Shown piece after piece: positions 1-7,988 of a DNA stretch of 62,200 bases. This DNA is from Bacillota bacterium (GTDB lineage Bacteria > Bacillota > Clostridia > Christensenellales > SZUA-584): positions 1-62,200 of the forward strand of contig JAEYZN010000046.1 in assembly GCA_023428025.1 (NCBI GenBank), in the 5' to 3' direction. The first letter of the stretch is position 1; every line of letters begins with the position of its first letter. The translations under genes were made by a program, and so were the position numbers. A model generated the notes under the pieces. It was given only the letters and a program-made list of their open reading frames with translations. It made no database searches and had not been told where the DNA came from.

Positions 1-774
1 ACGCTGAACAGGCATGGGATCAATACGACCGGGGTCAGAATCAACAATGATACCATCACGTCGTTCACCGACGTGATGACGGACATGCGGGACAAGACGA
101 GAACGTTTTTCCACGGCCGGGGGGCGAACGCGGTGTTCGGCTTTGAGGATATCGATTTTGCCGGTTTGAACGCGCGCTTCTTCCACATCGGGTACGCGCT
201 GCTGCTGGACAGGTTCGACGCGCCGGACGGCGATTACGGCACCGTCATGGCGAAGGCTTTATGCGCCGCTAAACAGCACGGCATGAAAACATCGATGGAC
301 GTGGTGAGCGAAAACAGCGACAGGTTCGCCAAAGTGGTCACGCCCAGCCTCAAATACTGCGACTATCTGATCATCAACGAAGTGGAAGCCTCGATGATTT
401 GCGGCCTGCCGGTGCGAAAAAACGATGAGCTGGATGAACAGGGTTTGAAAGCGGTGTGCGCCGGGCTGTTGGCCAAGGGCGTAAACGGGCTGGTGGTGAT
501 CCACGCGCCCGAGGCTTCCTGCGCGATGGGTGCGGACGGAGCGTTCACCTTTGTCCCGTCGCTGAAGCTGCCGGACGGGTACATCAAAGGGACGGTGGGC
601 GCTGGCGACGCTTTCTGCGCCGGGATGCTGTATTCGCTTTATCGGGAGTACGACACGGAATATGCTCTTAAAATCGCGGCGGGCGCGGCCGCGTGCAACC
701 TCTCAACACTCAACAGCGTGGACGGCATGAAAAGTCTGGCGGGAATCAGGCGGATCATAGAGCAATATTCTTAG
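1..774 (+). CDS. PfkB-family carbohydrate kinase, 5' end outside window
   Basis: The reading frame is open from the first base, so the N-terminus lies upstream. About 257 residues are visible, against roughly 300-330 for the family. The C-terminal PfkB signature GTVGAGDAFCAG is present near nt 592-627; in this family its Asp is the catalytic base and the Gly-rich turn forms the anion hole for ATP phosphate. It should phosphorylate a sugar or nucleoside in the cytoplasm, but the substrate cannot be read from the visible part. It ends 9 bp from the end of the convergent GntR regulator, which might control it; that link is inference. Confidence 0.85.
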   Translation, partial: TLNRHGINTTGVRINNDTITSFTDVMTDMRDKTRTFFHGRGANAVFGFEDIDFAGLNARFFHIGYALLLDRFDAPDGDYGTVMAKALCAAKQHGMKTSMDVVSENSDRFAKVVTPSLKYCDYLIINEVEASMICGLPVRKNDELDEQGLKAVCAGLLAKGVNGLVVIHAPEASCAMGADGAFTFVPSLKLPDGYIKGTVGAGDAFCAGMLYSLYREYDTEYALKIAAGAAACNLSTLNSVDGMKSLAGIRRIIEQYS

Positions 775-783
775 ACGGCCTGC

Positions 784-1491
784 CTATTCGCTGTATATCT
801 GCCGCGAGCCGTTGATGGATTTGCCCACGGATTTGTCGATCCACGCGGCGGCGCCGGCCAGGTCCCGGCGGCTGATGAAGCCGAGCAATTGCGCCGTGTT
901 GTCGTGCAGGGCGGATATGCCGTAAAGCCGGCAGAACCGCTGCCACAGGCTCAAGATCGGCTCCTTGAAGGAATAGAAGATGAGGGGCAGCAGCGTGTTG
1001 CCCGATATGATCCCCAGCTCATGATGAAAGCCGAACGCGGCGTTGGCAGCCTCCGCGGTGCTTTTTGTTGACCCCAGGATGTCCACGTAGCTTTGCAGCA
1101 GGCTGATCTCTTCGTCGGTGATCTTCGGTATCGTCAGGCGCACGGCCAGCAGGTCCAGCACGATGCGGATCTCGAGGATGGAACGGATCTCGGGCTTGCG
1201 GAGCATGCCGCCGTTGTAGTTCATGATGGACAGCAGCGTTTCGGCTGTTCCCTTGCGGCGGTAATCGGACACGAAGGTGCCGATCCGGGGATGTATCTCA
1301 AGAAAGCCTTTGGCGGCCATCTCGTTGATGCCCGCGTTGACGACCGCGCGGCTGACCTGCATCGATTCCGCCAGTTCCCTCTCGGGCGGAAGCTGGGTGC
1401 CGATCTCCAGCTTTCCGGACAGTATCATATTTTCAAGCTCGCGTACAAAAAGATCCTTCAAGGTGGGGACGGATAATTTTTTGAATTCCAA
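784..1491 (-). CDS. GntR-family regulator, FadR/FCD subfamily
   Basis: A 235-residue protein. The N-terminal winged helix-turn-helix (residues about 8-75) contains the GntR signature around LPPERELAESMQVSRAVV, and the helical C-terminal part has the FCD-domain layout with a metal/ligand-type FHHEL motif. The start is a UUG at 1489-1491, with GAGG about 8 nt upstream. FCD regulators usually respond to organic acids or sugar acids; the effector is unknown here. It is divergent from the flavoprotein operon, and the shared upstream region holds two TGGTnnnACCA-like sites, so autoregulation and control of that operon are plausible. Confidence 0.88.
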   Translation of the reverse strand: MEFKKLSVPTLKDLFVRELENMILSGKLEIGTQLPPERELAESMQVSRAVVNAGINEMAAKGFLEIHPRIGTFVSDYRRKGTAETLLSIMNYNGGMLRKPEIRSILEIRIVLDLLAVRLTIPKITDEEISLLQSYVDILGSTKSTAEAANAAFGFHHELGIISGNTLLPLIFYSFKEPILSLWQRFCRLYGISALHDNTAQLLGFISRRDLAGAAAWIDKSVGKSINGSRQIYSE

Positions 1492-1508
1492 CTGTGATGC
1501 CTCGTTTC

Positions 1509-1519
1509 TGGTTCAACCA
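1509..1519. promoter_or_regulatory. GntR/FCD-type operator candidate 1
   Basis: TGGTTCAACCA is a perfect TGGT-N3-ACCA dyad, the half-site pattern typical of FadR/FCD-type GntR operators. It lies 18 bp upstream of the UUG start of the adjacent GntR gene, where binding would block that gene. Confidence 0.5.
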
Positions 1520-1591
1520 AATACCAACAGCATGTTAACACAGTGAAACAGATTTTTCAAGATAGAATTTGCGGCTCTAATAACGTGAAAA

Positions 1592-1642
1592 TTGACAGTA
1601 CGTATTGATAATGTTAAAATATTAACAATGTTGGTTGGTCCA
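1592..1642 (+). promoter_or_regulatory. Promoter and operator candidate for the flavoprotein-hypAB operon
   Basis: TTGACA (1592-1597) and TAAAAT (1615-1620) are separated by 17 bp, a good housekeeping promoter. An inverted repeat TGTTAA-AATA-TTAACA (1612-1627) covers the -10. A second GntR-like site, TGGTTGGTCCA (1632-1642, one mismatch from the dyad at 1509), sits at or just after the expected transcription start. This arrangement suggests repression by the divergent GntR protein. Confidence 0.5.
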
Positions 1643-1740
1643 GAATTGATCTATCCAACTATCCGAATTCTGTCATGTTTGAATTGAAAGCATGCGATGG
1701 TGCATGCGGGGCGAAGCGATGTGATTGGGAGGTAAGAGCC

Positions 1741-4437
1741 TTGGTCAAAGAAAAAGTGCTGGATTATGCGAACAAGATCAGCCGGACGAAGCGCGGGTCC
1801 AAATCCGAGATAAAGCCGGAGGACCCGGAGTACAGGATACTCGAGCCTGTTTTGACGGAAGAGATGGCGGAAGCGGCGCTTTGCCTGGAGCTGCGCAGGC
1901 CGAAAAGCGCGAAAGAGGTGGCGGTCGAGTGCGGGAAAACGGAAGAGGAAGCGGAGAAGCTACTGTGGGACCTGGCTGTGGCCGGGGCCTGCTTTGTCAA
2001 TGAGATAGACGGCGTGGATAAGTACTGGCACGACCTTTGGATACCCGGTCATATGGAAATGATGGTGAACAACAAGGAGAATGTCAGGAAGCATCCGCAG
2101 ATCGCCGAGGCGTTTGAAGCGTACGGGCGCGTGAGGGGGCCGAAGACGGCGGGCAATTTCCCGGTGGGCATGGGGCTGATGCGCGTCATCCCGATAGAAA
2201 AAACGATCATGGGCGAAACCAGACGGGCCTCGTATGAGGAGGTCTCGAGATACCTGAACGAGAACAAGATTTTTTCGGTTTCGGACTGCTCGTGCCGCAC
2301 CGCGCGTGAAGCCATGGGCGAGGGCTGCGGGCATCTGAAGGAGGACATGTGCATCCAGATGGGCCACGCGGCGGAATACTACATCCGCACGGGGCGGGGC
2401 CGCGAGATCACCCGCGAGGAAGCATTCGAGATCATCAAACGGGCCGAGGAAAACGGCCTGATGCATCAGATACCCAACACGGACGGACCGGGGCACACCC
2501 ACGCGGTCTGCAACTGCTGCGGCTGTTCCTGCCTGTCTTTACGGACCGCCGGAATGTTCCTCAACACGGATATGGTGCGCTCCAACTACGTGTCGCATGT
2601 GGATAAGGACAAGTGTGTGGCGTGCGGCGAGTGTGTGGAGACCTGCCCGGTGGGCGCGCTGAAGCTGGGCCAGAAGATATGCGCCAAAACGCCGGTCCCT
2701 GAAAAGAAACGCCTGCTGCCGTATGACACGGAATGGGGCCCGGACAAATGGAACCCCGAATACCGTACCAACCGGCAGGTGGTGGCGGACACCGGCACCA
2801 GCCCGTGCAAGGCGGAATGCCCGGCGCACATCGGCATACAGGGCTACATCAAGCTGGCGGCCCAGGGCAAGTATACCGAGGCGCTGGAGCTGATCAAGCG
2901 CGAGAATCCTTTTCCCGCCGTGTGCGGGCGCATCTGCCCGAGGAAGTGCGAATCCGCATGCACCCGCGGGGACGTGGATGATCCGGTCGCCATCGATGAG
3001 ATCAAGAAGTATATCGCCGGACAGGACCTCAGCGCGCAGCGCCGCTTTGTTCCGGCGAAACGGCAAGATTACGGCAACAGGATTGCCGTGATCGGCGCGG
3101 GGCCCAGCGGGCTGGCCTGCGCCTACTATCTGGCGATCGACGGATATGATGTGACGGTGTTTGAAAAACAGAAGGCGCTGGGCGGCATGCTGACGCTGGG
3201 CATCCCGTCGTTCCGGCTCGAGAAAGAGGTGGTGAACGCCGAGATCGACGTGCTGAGAGAGTTGGGCGTGACGTTCAAAACGGGCGTTGAGGTGGGCAAA
3301 GACGTGAGCCTCGACGCGCTGAGGGCCCAGGGTTTCGAAGCGTTCTACATTGCGGTGGGCGCGCAGGCGGGCAGGAAACTGGGCGTCGAGGGCGAAGATG
3401 TAAAACAAGTGGTGGCCGGGGTCGAATTCCTGCGCAGAGTCAACTTGGGCGAGGATGTCCGGCTGGAGGGGAGCACCGTCGTGATCGGCGGCGGCAACGT
3501 GGCCGTTGACGTGGCGCGCACAGCGGTGCGCACCGGCTCCGACAAGGTGGATATGTACTGCTTGGAGAGCAGGAGCGAGATGCCCTCGCTGGAGGAGGAG
3601 ATCGGGGAGGCGCTGTCGGAAGGCATCGCCATCAATAACTCCTGGGGGCCCAAGCGCATACTGGCAGAGGAAGGCAAAGTCGCCGGCGTGGAATTCAAAA
3701 AGTGCGTTTCCGTGTTTGACGCGGACGGGCGGTTCAGCCCGAAGTACGATGAGAACGACACGGTCGCCGTGAAGGCGGATCACGTGCTGGTGTCCATCGG
3801 GCAGGCCATGGACTGGGGCAGTCTGCTGGAAAACAGCAAAATCACGCTGAACACGAACAGGACGGTCAGGGCGGACAGCGTGACGCTGCAGACGGATGAA
3901 CCGGATGTGTTTGCGGGCGGCGACGCGCTGACCGGGCCGAAATTCGCGATCGACGCCATCGCGCTGGGCAAGGAGGCCGCGATTTCCATCCACCGGTTTG
4001 TGCACAAGGGACAGAGCCTCACCATCGGGCGCATCAGGCGGGATTACCGCGCGCTGGATAAGGAGAATCTGGACCTGGGCGGATATGACCGGGTGTCGCG
4101 GCAGGGCACGACGCATGTGGACGGCGGCGAGTCGAAGAAGACCTTCAGGGACCTGCGCGGGACGTTCACCGAGGAGCAGGTGAAGAAGGAGACGGAGCGG
4201 TGCCTGGGCTGCGGCGCGACCATCACCGACGAATACATGTGCGTCGGCTGCGGCGCATGTGTCACCAAGTGCAAATTCGACGCCATATCGCTGCTGAGAA
4301 AATATGACGTCGAGAACATCGAGCTGAGCCGGCTCCGGCCCACGGTCGCCAAATACATGATCAAGCGCAAGCTTAGGATCACGGCCAAAAACCTGGCCAG
4401 GCCCATCACGAAGATTTTCAGCGGCAAGGCGGAATAA
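1741..4437 (+). CDS. Iron-sulfur FAD/NAD(P)H oxidoreductase, GltD/DPD-like, multi-cluster
   Basis: The start is placed at UUG 1741, preceded by GGGAGG; an in-frame AUG at 1675 has no ribosome site. The product is 898 residues. In order: an N-terminal Cys-rich domain (CSCR near nt 2287, CNCCGCSC near 2512), a ferredoxin motif CVACGECVETCP (about 2617), a DPD-type Fe-S domain (CKAECP near 2806, CGRICPRKCESAC near 2920), an FAD site GAGPSG (about 3097), an NAD(P) site GGGNVA (about 3487), the GGD FAD motif near 3916, and a C-terminal pair CLGCG...CVGCGACVTKC. The layout matches GltD/NfnB-type electron-transfer flavoproteins, moving electrons between NAD(P)H and Fe-S carriers. It heads the hypA-hypB operon, suggesting a hydrogenase- or ferredoxin-linked role (inference). 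No glutamate synthase large subunit is nearby. Confidence 0.85.
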   Translation: MVKEKVLDYANKISRTKRGSKSEIKPEDPEYRILEPVLTEEMAEAALCLELRRPKSAKEVAVECGKTEEEAEKLLWDLAVAGACFVNEIDGVDKYWHDLWIPGHMEMMVNNKENVRKHPQIAEAFEAYGRVRGPKTAGNFPVGMGLMRVIPIEKTIMGETRRASYEEVSRYLNENKIFSVSDCSCRTAREAMGEGCGHLKEDMCIQMGHAAEYYIRTGRGREITREEAFEIIKRAEENGLMHQIPNTDGPGHTHAVCNCCGCSCLSLRTAGMFLNTDMVRSNYVSHVDKDKCVACGECVETCPVGALKLGQKICAKTPVPEKKRLLPYDTEWGPDKWNPEYRTNRQVVADTGTSPCKAECPAHIGIQGYIKLAAQGKYTEALELIKRENPFPAVCGRICPRKCESACTRGDVDDPVAIDEIKKYIAGQDLSAQRRFVPAKRQDYGNRIAVIGAGPSGLACAYYLAIDGYDVTVFEKQKALGGMLTLGIPSFRLEKEVVNAEIDVLRELGVTFKTGVEVGKDVSLDALRAQGFEAFYIAVGAQAGRKLGVEGEDVKQVVAGVEFLRRVNLGEDVRLEGSTVVIGGGNVAVDVARTAVRTGSDKVDMYCLESRSEMPSLEEEIGEALSEGIAINNSWGPKRILAEEGKVAGVEFKKCVSVFDADGRFSPKYDENDTVAVKADHVLVSIGQAMDWGSLLENSKITLNTNRTVRADSVTLQTDEPDVFAGGDALTGPKFAIDAIALGKEAAISIHRFVHKGQSLTIGRIRRDYRALDKENLDLGGYDRVSRQGTTHVDGGESKKTFRDLRGTFTEEQVKKETERCLGCGATITDEYMCVGCGACVTKCKFDAISLLRKYDVENIELSRLRPTVAKYMIKRKLRITAKNLARPITKIFSGKAE

Positions 4438-4463
4438 CCAGTTTATAAGGCGGGTGACAGGGT

Positions 4464-4805
4464 ATGCATGAGCTGGGCGTGATGATCGAGGTGGTGAGAA
4501 CGGTGGAGGATTTCGCGGTTCACAACGGAGTCTCCCGGATCGACACGCTGGTGCTGCAGATCGGCGAGCTGTCGTCCGTGGTGCCCGAATACGTGAAGGC
4601 GTGCTATCCCGCCGCGGTGGACGGCACGCTGCTGGAGGAAACCAAGCTCAGCATCGAGATACTGCCGGGCAATGCGGTGTGCCGCGCGTGCGGCCGCGTG
4701 TTCAACCTGCTGAAAGACGGCAGGGCCTGCCCCGGATGCCACAGCAGCGAATGGGAAGTGCTGGGCGGGCGGGAATTCCTGATCAAGGAGATCGTCGCGT
4801 GCTGA
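4464..4805 (+). CDS. hypA: Hydrogenase nickel-insertion metallochaperone HypA
   Basis: A 113-residue protein of full family length. It begins Met-His-Glu; His2 is the nickel ligand in HypA. The zinc site is two CxxC motifs (C73/C76 and C89/C92). HypA works with HypB to deliver Ni to the large subunit of [NiFe]-hydrogenase in the cytoplasm. It lies 26 bp after the flavoprotein gene and upstream of a membrane protein and hypB. No [NiFe]-hydrogenase subunit is in the window, so the client enzyme must be encoded elsewhere. Confidence 0.95.
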   Translation: MHELGVMIEVVRTVEDFAVHNGVSRIDTLVLQIGELSSVVPEYVKACYPAAVDGTLLEETKLSIEILPGNAVCRACGRVFNLLKDGRACPGCHSSEWEVLGGREFLIKEIVAC

Positions 4806-4847
4806 CGACGCATTCACACCATGATAGGATTATCAGGAGGTAGGAGC

Positions 4848-5795
4848 ATGTTTTTGTTTGAAACGGTGCCGTGGTATTCGTGGCTGATGCTGCTGGCTGT
4901 GATCGCGGCCTTGATGCTGCTGAACGAGTTCTCGCGCATCAACAAATGGACAGCGCTGATCTGCTTTGTGCTGGTGCCGCTGGTCCTCACGATCTTCGTG
5001 TGGCCCAACACGGCGGGCACGGGGTCCAGCACGGGCACATGGTTCCACTGGGCCAAGGTGTATTCGGCGTTGGCGGGCTGCCTCGGCTTTTTGCTGATCC
5101 GCATGAACAAAAAGGTGGAGGCGAGCAAGTTCACCATGATATTCCCGCCGCTGATACTGTCCATCAACATCCTTGAAGCGTGCATCCGCGATTTTGAGTG
5201 CTTCAGCCTGAACGGCGTGGTGGACGGCGTCGTGATGGTGGGCGGCCCGTGGAACATCATGAACGGCGCCGCGGGCATCCTCAACATCCTCACCATCACC
5301 GGCTTCATGGGCATCTATGTGAGCCGGGACAAAAAGCGCGACATGATGTGGCCGGATATGCTCTGGTTCTGGATCATCGCCTATGACCTGTGGAACTTTG
5401 CCTATGTGTACAACTGCGTGTCGGATCACTCGTTCTACGCGGGCGCGGCGCTGCTGATCGCCCCGACGCTGACGGCCTTCTTCATCAAGAAGGGCGCCTG
5501 GCTGGAATACCGCGCGCACACGCTGGCGTTCTGGATGATGTTCACGATGGCGTATCCGACGTTTGTGGACCAATCGATGTTCGCGGTGAAGGCGAGCCAC
5601 AATCCGGCGGCGCTGTTCACCGTCAGCGCGCTGGCGCTCGCGTCCAATATCGCGGTGCTGGTGTATTACATCTACCGCGTGAGGAAGTATAAGCTCAACC
5701 CGCTCAAGCAGGAGATATACACCAATCTGAAGGTGTACCAGAAGGTGAGCAAGACGCCTGCCGACGCCAATATACCGGCGGACATAAACATATAA
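4848..5795 (+). CDS. Polytopic membrane protein, possibly DUF5692 type
   Basis: A 315-residue protein. The start at AUG 4848 is chosen because AGGAGGTAGGAGC ends right before it. About eight or nine hydrophobic segments alternate with short polar loops, and there is no signal peptide or soluble domain. The N-terminal WYSWLM-type opening resembles what I recall of the uncharacterised DUF5692 membrane family, but I cannot confirm that without a profile search. It sits between hypA and hypB, so a role in nickel or hydrogenase physiology is possible but unproven; it has no obvious NikM/HupE-type nickel signature. Confidence 0.7.
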   Translation: MFLFETVPWYSWLMLLAVIAALMLLNEFSRINKWTALICFVLVPLVLTIFVWPNTAGTGSSTGTWFHWAKVYSALAGCLGFLLIRMNKKVEASKFTMIFPPLILSINILEACIRDFECFSLNGVVDGVVMVGGPWNIMNGAAGILNILTITGFMGIYVSRDKKRDMMWPDMLWFWIIAYDLWNFAYVYNCVSDHSFYAGAALLIAPTLTAFFIKKGAWLEYRAHTLAFWMMFTMAYPTFVDQSMFAVKASHNPAALFTVSALALASNIAVLVYYIYRVRKYKLNPLKQEIYTNLKVYQKVSKTPADANIPADINI

Positions 5796-5860
5796 TAAAG
5801 TAACAACGCAGACAGCCGTGTGATGAGCCTCGCATGGCTGTTCGATAAACGGAGATTCAG

Positions 5861-6529
5861 ATGAAAGAGTTCAAAATTATCGAGATCAAGCAAAGCGTTT
5901 TCGCACGCAACGATATCGAGGCGGACAAGCTGCGCAAGCGCATGAAGGACGAGAAGACGTTTCTGCTGAACCTGATGTCGTCGCCCGGCGCGGGCAAGAC
6001 GACCACGCTGCTGCGCACCATCGAGCGGCTTAAAGGCGAGATGCGCATCGGCGTGATGGAAGCGGACATCGATTCGGACGTGGACGCGAAAAGGATCGCA
6101 GAGGCGGGTGTCCGCAGCATCCAGCTGCATACGGGCGGCATGTGCCATCTGGACGCGGACATGACGCAGCAGGGCATTCACGAGTTCGGCACGGCGGACC
6201 TCGATCTGGTGGTGCTGGAGAACGTGGGCAACCTGGTGTGCCCGGCGGAGTTTGACACCGGCGCCACCAGCAGCGCGATGATACTCTCGGTTCCCGAAGG
6301 CGACGACAAGCCGCTCAAATACCCGCTGATGTTCACGGTGGTGGACGCGCTGCTCATCAACAAGATCGACTGCCTGCCCTATTTCGATTTTGATGTCGCG
6401 GCGGTGCGCGAACGCGCGAAAAAGCTGAACCCGTCCATCGAGATATTTGAGGTGTCCGCCAAAACGGGAGAAGGCTTGGACGTGTGGGCGGACTGGATCC
6501 GCCGGCGGGTACGCGGGCAGAACGGCTGA
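5861..6529 (+). CDS. hypB: Hydrogenase nickel-insertion GTPase HypB
   Basis: A 222-residue protein with the P-loop SPGAGKTT (41-48), the HypB metal-site region HTGGMCHLDA (His90, Cys95, His96), the switch motif ENVGNLVCP (120-128) and an NKID guanine-specificity motif. It is a SIMIBI-class GTPase whose hydrolysis drives Ni transfer with HypA. The N-terminal His-rich stretch or CxxCGC motif of some HypB proteins is absent, so it probably does not store nickel. It is preceded by GGAGA and overlaps no neighbour. Confidence 0.95.
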   Translation: MKEFKIIEIKQSVFARNDIEADKLRKRMKDEKTFLLNLMSSPGAGKTTTLLRTIERLKGEMRIGVMEADIDSDVDAKRIAEAGVRSIQLHTGGMCHLDADMTQQGIHEFGTADLDLVVLENVGNLVCPAEFDTGATSSAMILSVPEGDDKPLKYPLMFTVVDALLINKIDCLPYFDFDVAAVRERAKKLNPSIEIFEVSAKTGEGLDVWADWIRRRVRGQNG

Positions 6530-6570
6530 CAGGCAGGGTGTCATATCACAGGAAAAGCGAGGAAAATGGC

Positions 6571-7155
6571 GTGGCCTCAAACGCTGAAATGAAAGCGGCC
6601 TTCGACCGGCTGGCTTCAGCCTGGACGAACAGCGAAAAAGACGACGCGGTCAGAGAAGAGATAACGGGCATGATCGGGCCGCGCAGGAACAGCGTGATCG
6701 CGGATATTGGCTGCGGGAAGGGCGTGATGCTGGGGCATCTGCTCAAAACGCATCCTTCACGGATTTACGCGGTGGACATCTCCGGTGAGATGATCCGCTG
6801 CGCGCGGGAACTGCACCGGGACATGCGCATCACCTTTGTGAACGATGATATCCTGAACGCTTCGCTGCCCCTGCTGGACGCCGCCGTCATCTTCAATGCG
6901 TACCCGCATTTGACGGATAAGCGCGCTCTGACCGAAAAGCTGTCCGGAGTGGTGCGCCGGGGCGGGTGCGTGGTGATCGCGCACAGCCATGGCAGAAAAA
7001 AAATCAACGGCGTGCATGAGAGAAAACGCATGGAAGCCATCTCCGTTCCGTTAAGGCCCGCTCAGGTGGAGGCGATGGAGTTTGCGCCGCAATTCGCGCC
7101 GGACATCATGGTCGACCGCGAGGATATATTTTTGTTGAGGATGATCAGACGATAG
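6571..7155 (+). CDS. Class I SAM-dependent methyltransferase
   Basis: The start is placed at GUG 6571, which has GCGAGGA 7 nt upstream; longer in-frame starts overlap hypB and lack a ribosome site. The 194-residue product has the SAM-binding motif I VIADIGCGKG, an acidic end of beta-2 (AVDISGEMI) and a motif resembling the Methyltransf_11/25 group (DAAVIFNAYPHLTDK). The substrate is unknown. It is the last gene of the flavoprotein-hypAB operon, 41 bp after hypB. Confidence 0.8.
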   Translation: MASNAEMKAAFDRLASAWTNSEKDDAVREEITGMIGPRRNSVIADIGCGKGVMLGHLLKTHPSRIYAVDISGEMIRCARELHRDMRITFVNDDILNASLPLLDAAVIFNAYPHLTDKRALTEKLSGVVRRGGCVVIAHSHGRKKINGVHERKRMEAISVPLRPAQVEAMEFAPQFAPDIMVDREDIFLLRMIRR

Positions 7156-7299
7156 CGGTATAAGATGATTTTCCTGCGTTTCCCCGATGAAACTCATGAA
7201 AAAATGCCTAAAACCTAAGCCGAAAAACAAAAAGGGGCCATAAATAGAAAAATATGTAATGAATATGCAAGTTCACAGAATTAATTTTGCATTGTGCAC

Positions 7300-7328
7300 T
7301 TGAATAATTCACCTGAAGCTGGTACACT
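7300..7328 (+). promoter_or_regulatory. Promoter for the leader RNA and P-II/pot operon
   Basis: TTGAAT (7300-7305) and TACACT (7323-7328) have a 17-bp spacer. Transcription would begin near 7335, just before the structured leader. The preceding stretch 7156-7299 holds no gene and is AT-rich. Confidence 0.5.
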
Positions 7329-7334
7329 TATCCC

Positions 7335-7540
7335 GTAACAGAGGGGTTGCGAACAACGCGGTTCCTTTCGCAGATTCGCTGCAGGAGTATGGCAAACCGT
7401 ATTAAAGCGGTGGTGGCTTCGATGCTGAAACCATGACTGTATGGTTGGCTTTGCAGAGAGCGAAATAAGTGTATAGCGTCGATTGATCGTCGATAAGTCG
7501 GACTAAGAGGTCTTCAAAATGAAGGCCTTTTTTATTTGCT
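7335..7540 (+). ncRNA. Structured 5' leader with intrinsic terminator, riboswitch candidate of unassigned class
   Basis: About 200 nt lie between the promoter and a terminator. Visible helices: 7375-7383 with 7452-7464 (TTCG/CGAA plus CTGCA/TGCAG); a TATGG-CAAA-CCGTA hairpin (7388-7401); AAAGC (7404-7408) with GCTTT (7448-7452); and AACCAT-GACTGT-ATGGTT (7429-7446). Together they form a branched junction of the kind seen in ligand-binding RNAs. Downstream come P-II and a polyamine-type ABC transporter. I compared it from memory with lysine, glycine, SAM, c-di-GMP, guanidine-I and yybP-ykoY consensus elements and found no convincing match. Confidence 0.5.
7508..7533 (+). terminator. Intrinsic terminator inside the leader
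   Basis: AGGTCTTC and GAAGGCCT form an 8-bp stem with an AAAAT loop, followed by six T. It lies 93 bp before the P-II start, the normal place for transcriptional attenuation. Confidence 0.75.
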
Positions 7541-7625
7541 CCGCTACTCATCACGACGCAGACGGAGATGAAACGGATATCTTGGCGCGGCCGTCACCGC
7601 GACGGAATAAGGAGGAACGTGACAC

Positions 7626-7964
7626 GTGAAGAAACTGGAGATCATCATCAAGCCGGATAAGCTGGAGATCATGAAGGAGCTGCTGGAAAAGTATAAATGC
7701 GGCGGCATGACGCTGACGAGCGTGATGGGCTATGGCAACCAGAAGGGTTACGTCAGCGAGTATAAAGGGCTCAAGGTGAACATCAACCTGCTGCCCAAGC
7801 TCATGGTGATCGTGGTGGTGCAGGACGACGTGGTGGAAGACCTGCTGACGGATATCCATGAGCAGATCAGCACCAGCTCCGTGGGCGACGGCAAGGTTTT
7901 CGTTTCGGAGATCAGCGACGCCATGCGCATCCGGACCGGTGAACGGCAAGAAAAGGCGATATAG
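7626..7964 (+). CDS. P-II family nitrogen regulatory protein
   Basis: A 112-residue protein of standard P-II length, starting at GUG with GGAGG 10 nt upstream. The T-loop region (about 37-58) has QKGYVSEYKG with a Tyr near the uridylylated position, then LLPK; the B-loop reads SSVGDGKVFV and the C-terminal part RIRTGER, all P-II hallmarks. P-II trimers bind ATP/ADP and 2-oxoglutarate and control transporters or enzymes by direct contact. Its gene is followed 24 bp later by a polyamine ABC transporter ATPase rather than by amtB, so the partner may be that transporter (inference). Confidence 0.92.
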   Translation: MKKLEIIIKPDKLEIMKELLEKYKCGGMTLTSVMGYGNQKGYVSEYKGLKVNINLLPKLMVIVVVQDDVVEDLLTDIHEQISTSSVGDGKVFVSEISDAMRIRTGERQEKAI

Positions 7965-7988
7965 CCGGTCGGCAGAAAGCAGGGGGAT

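Noticed and set aside
2539..4116. Long open frames antisense to the flavoprotein and similarly opposite ileS, uvrC, aconitase and others
   Set aside because: They are shadows caused by high GC at third positions; translations are Arg/His/Ala-rich without domains or ribosome sites.
7323..7473. A 9-bp helix TACACTTAT/ATAAGTGTA closing the leader
   Set aside because: The left arm coincides with the likely -10 element, so it would not be in the RNA if that promoter is used.
7335..7540. Lysine riboswitch
   Set aside because: AGAGG and GAGTATGGC words are reminiscent, but the spacing is wrong and the GCCGAAG core is absent.
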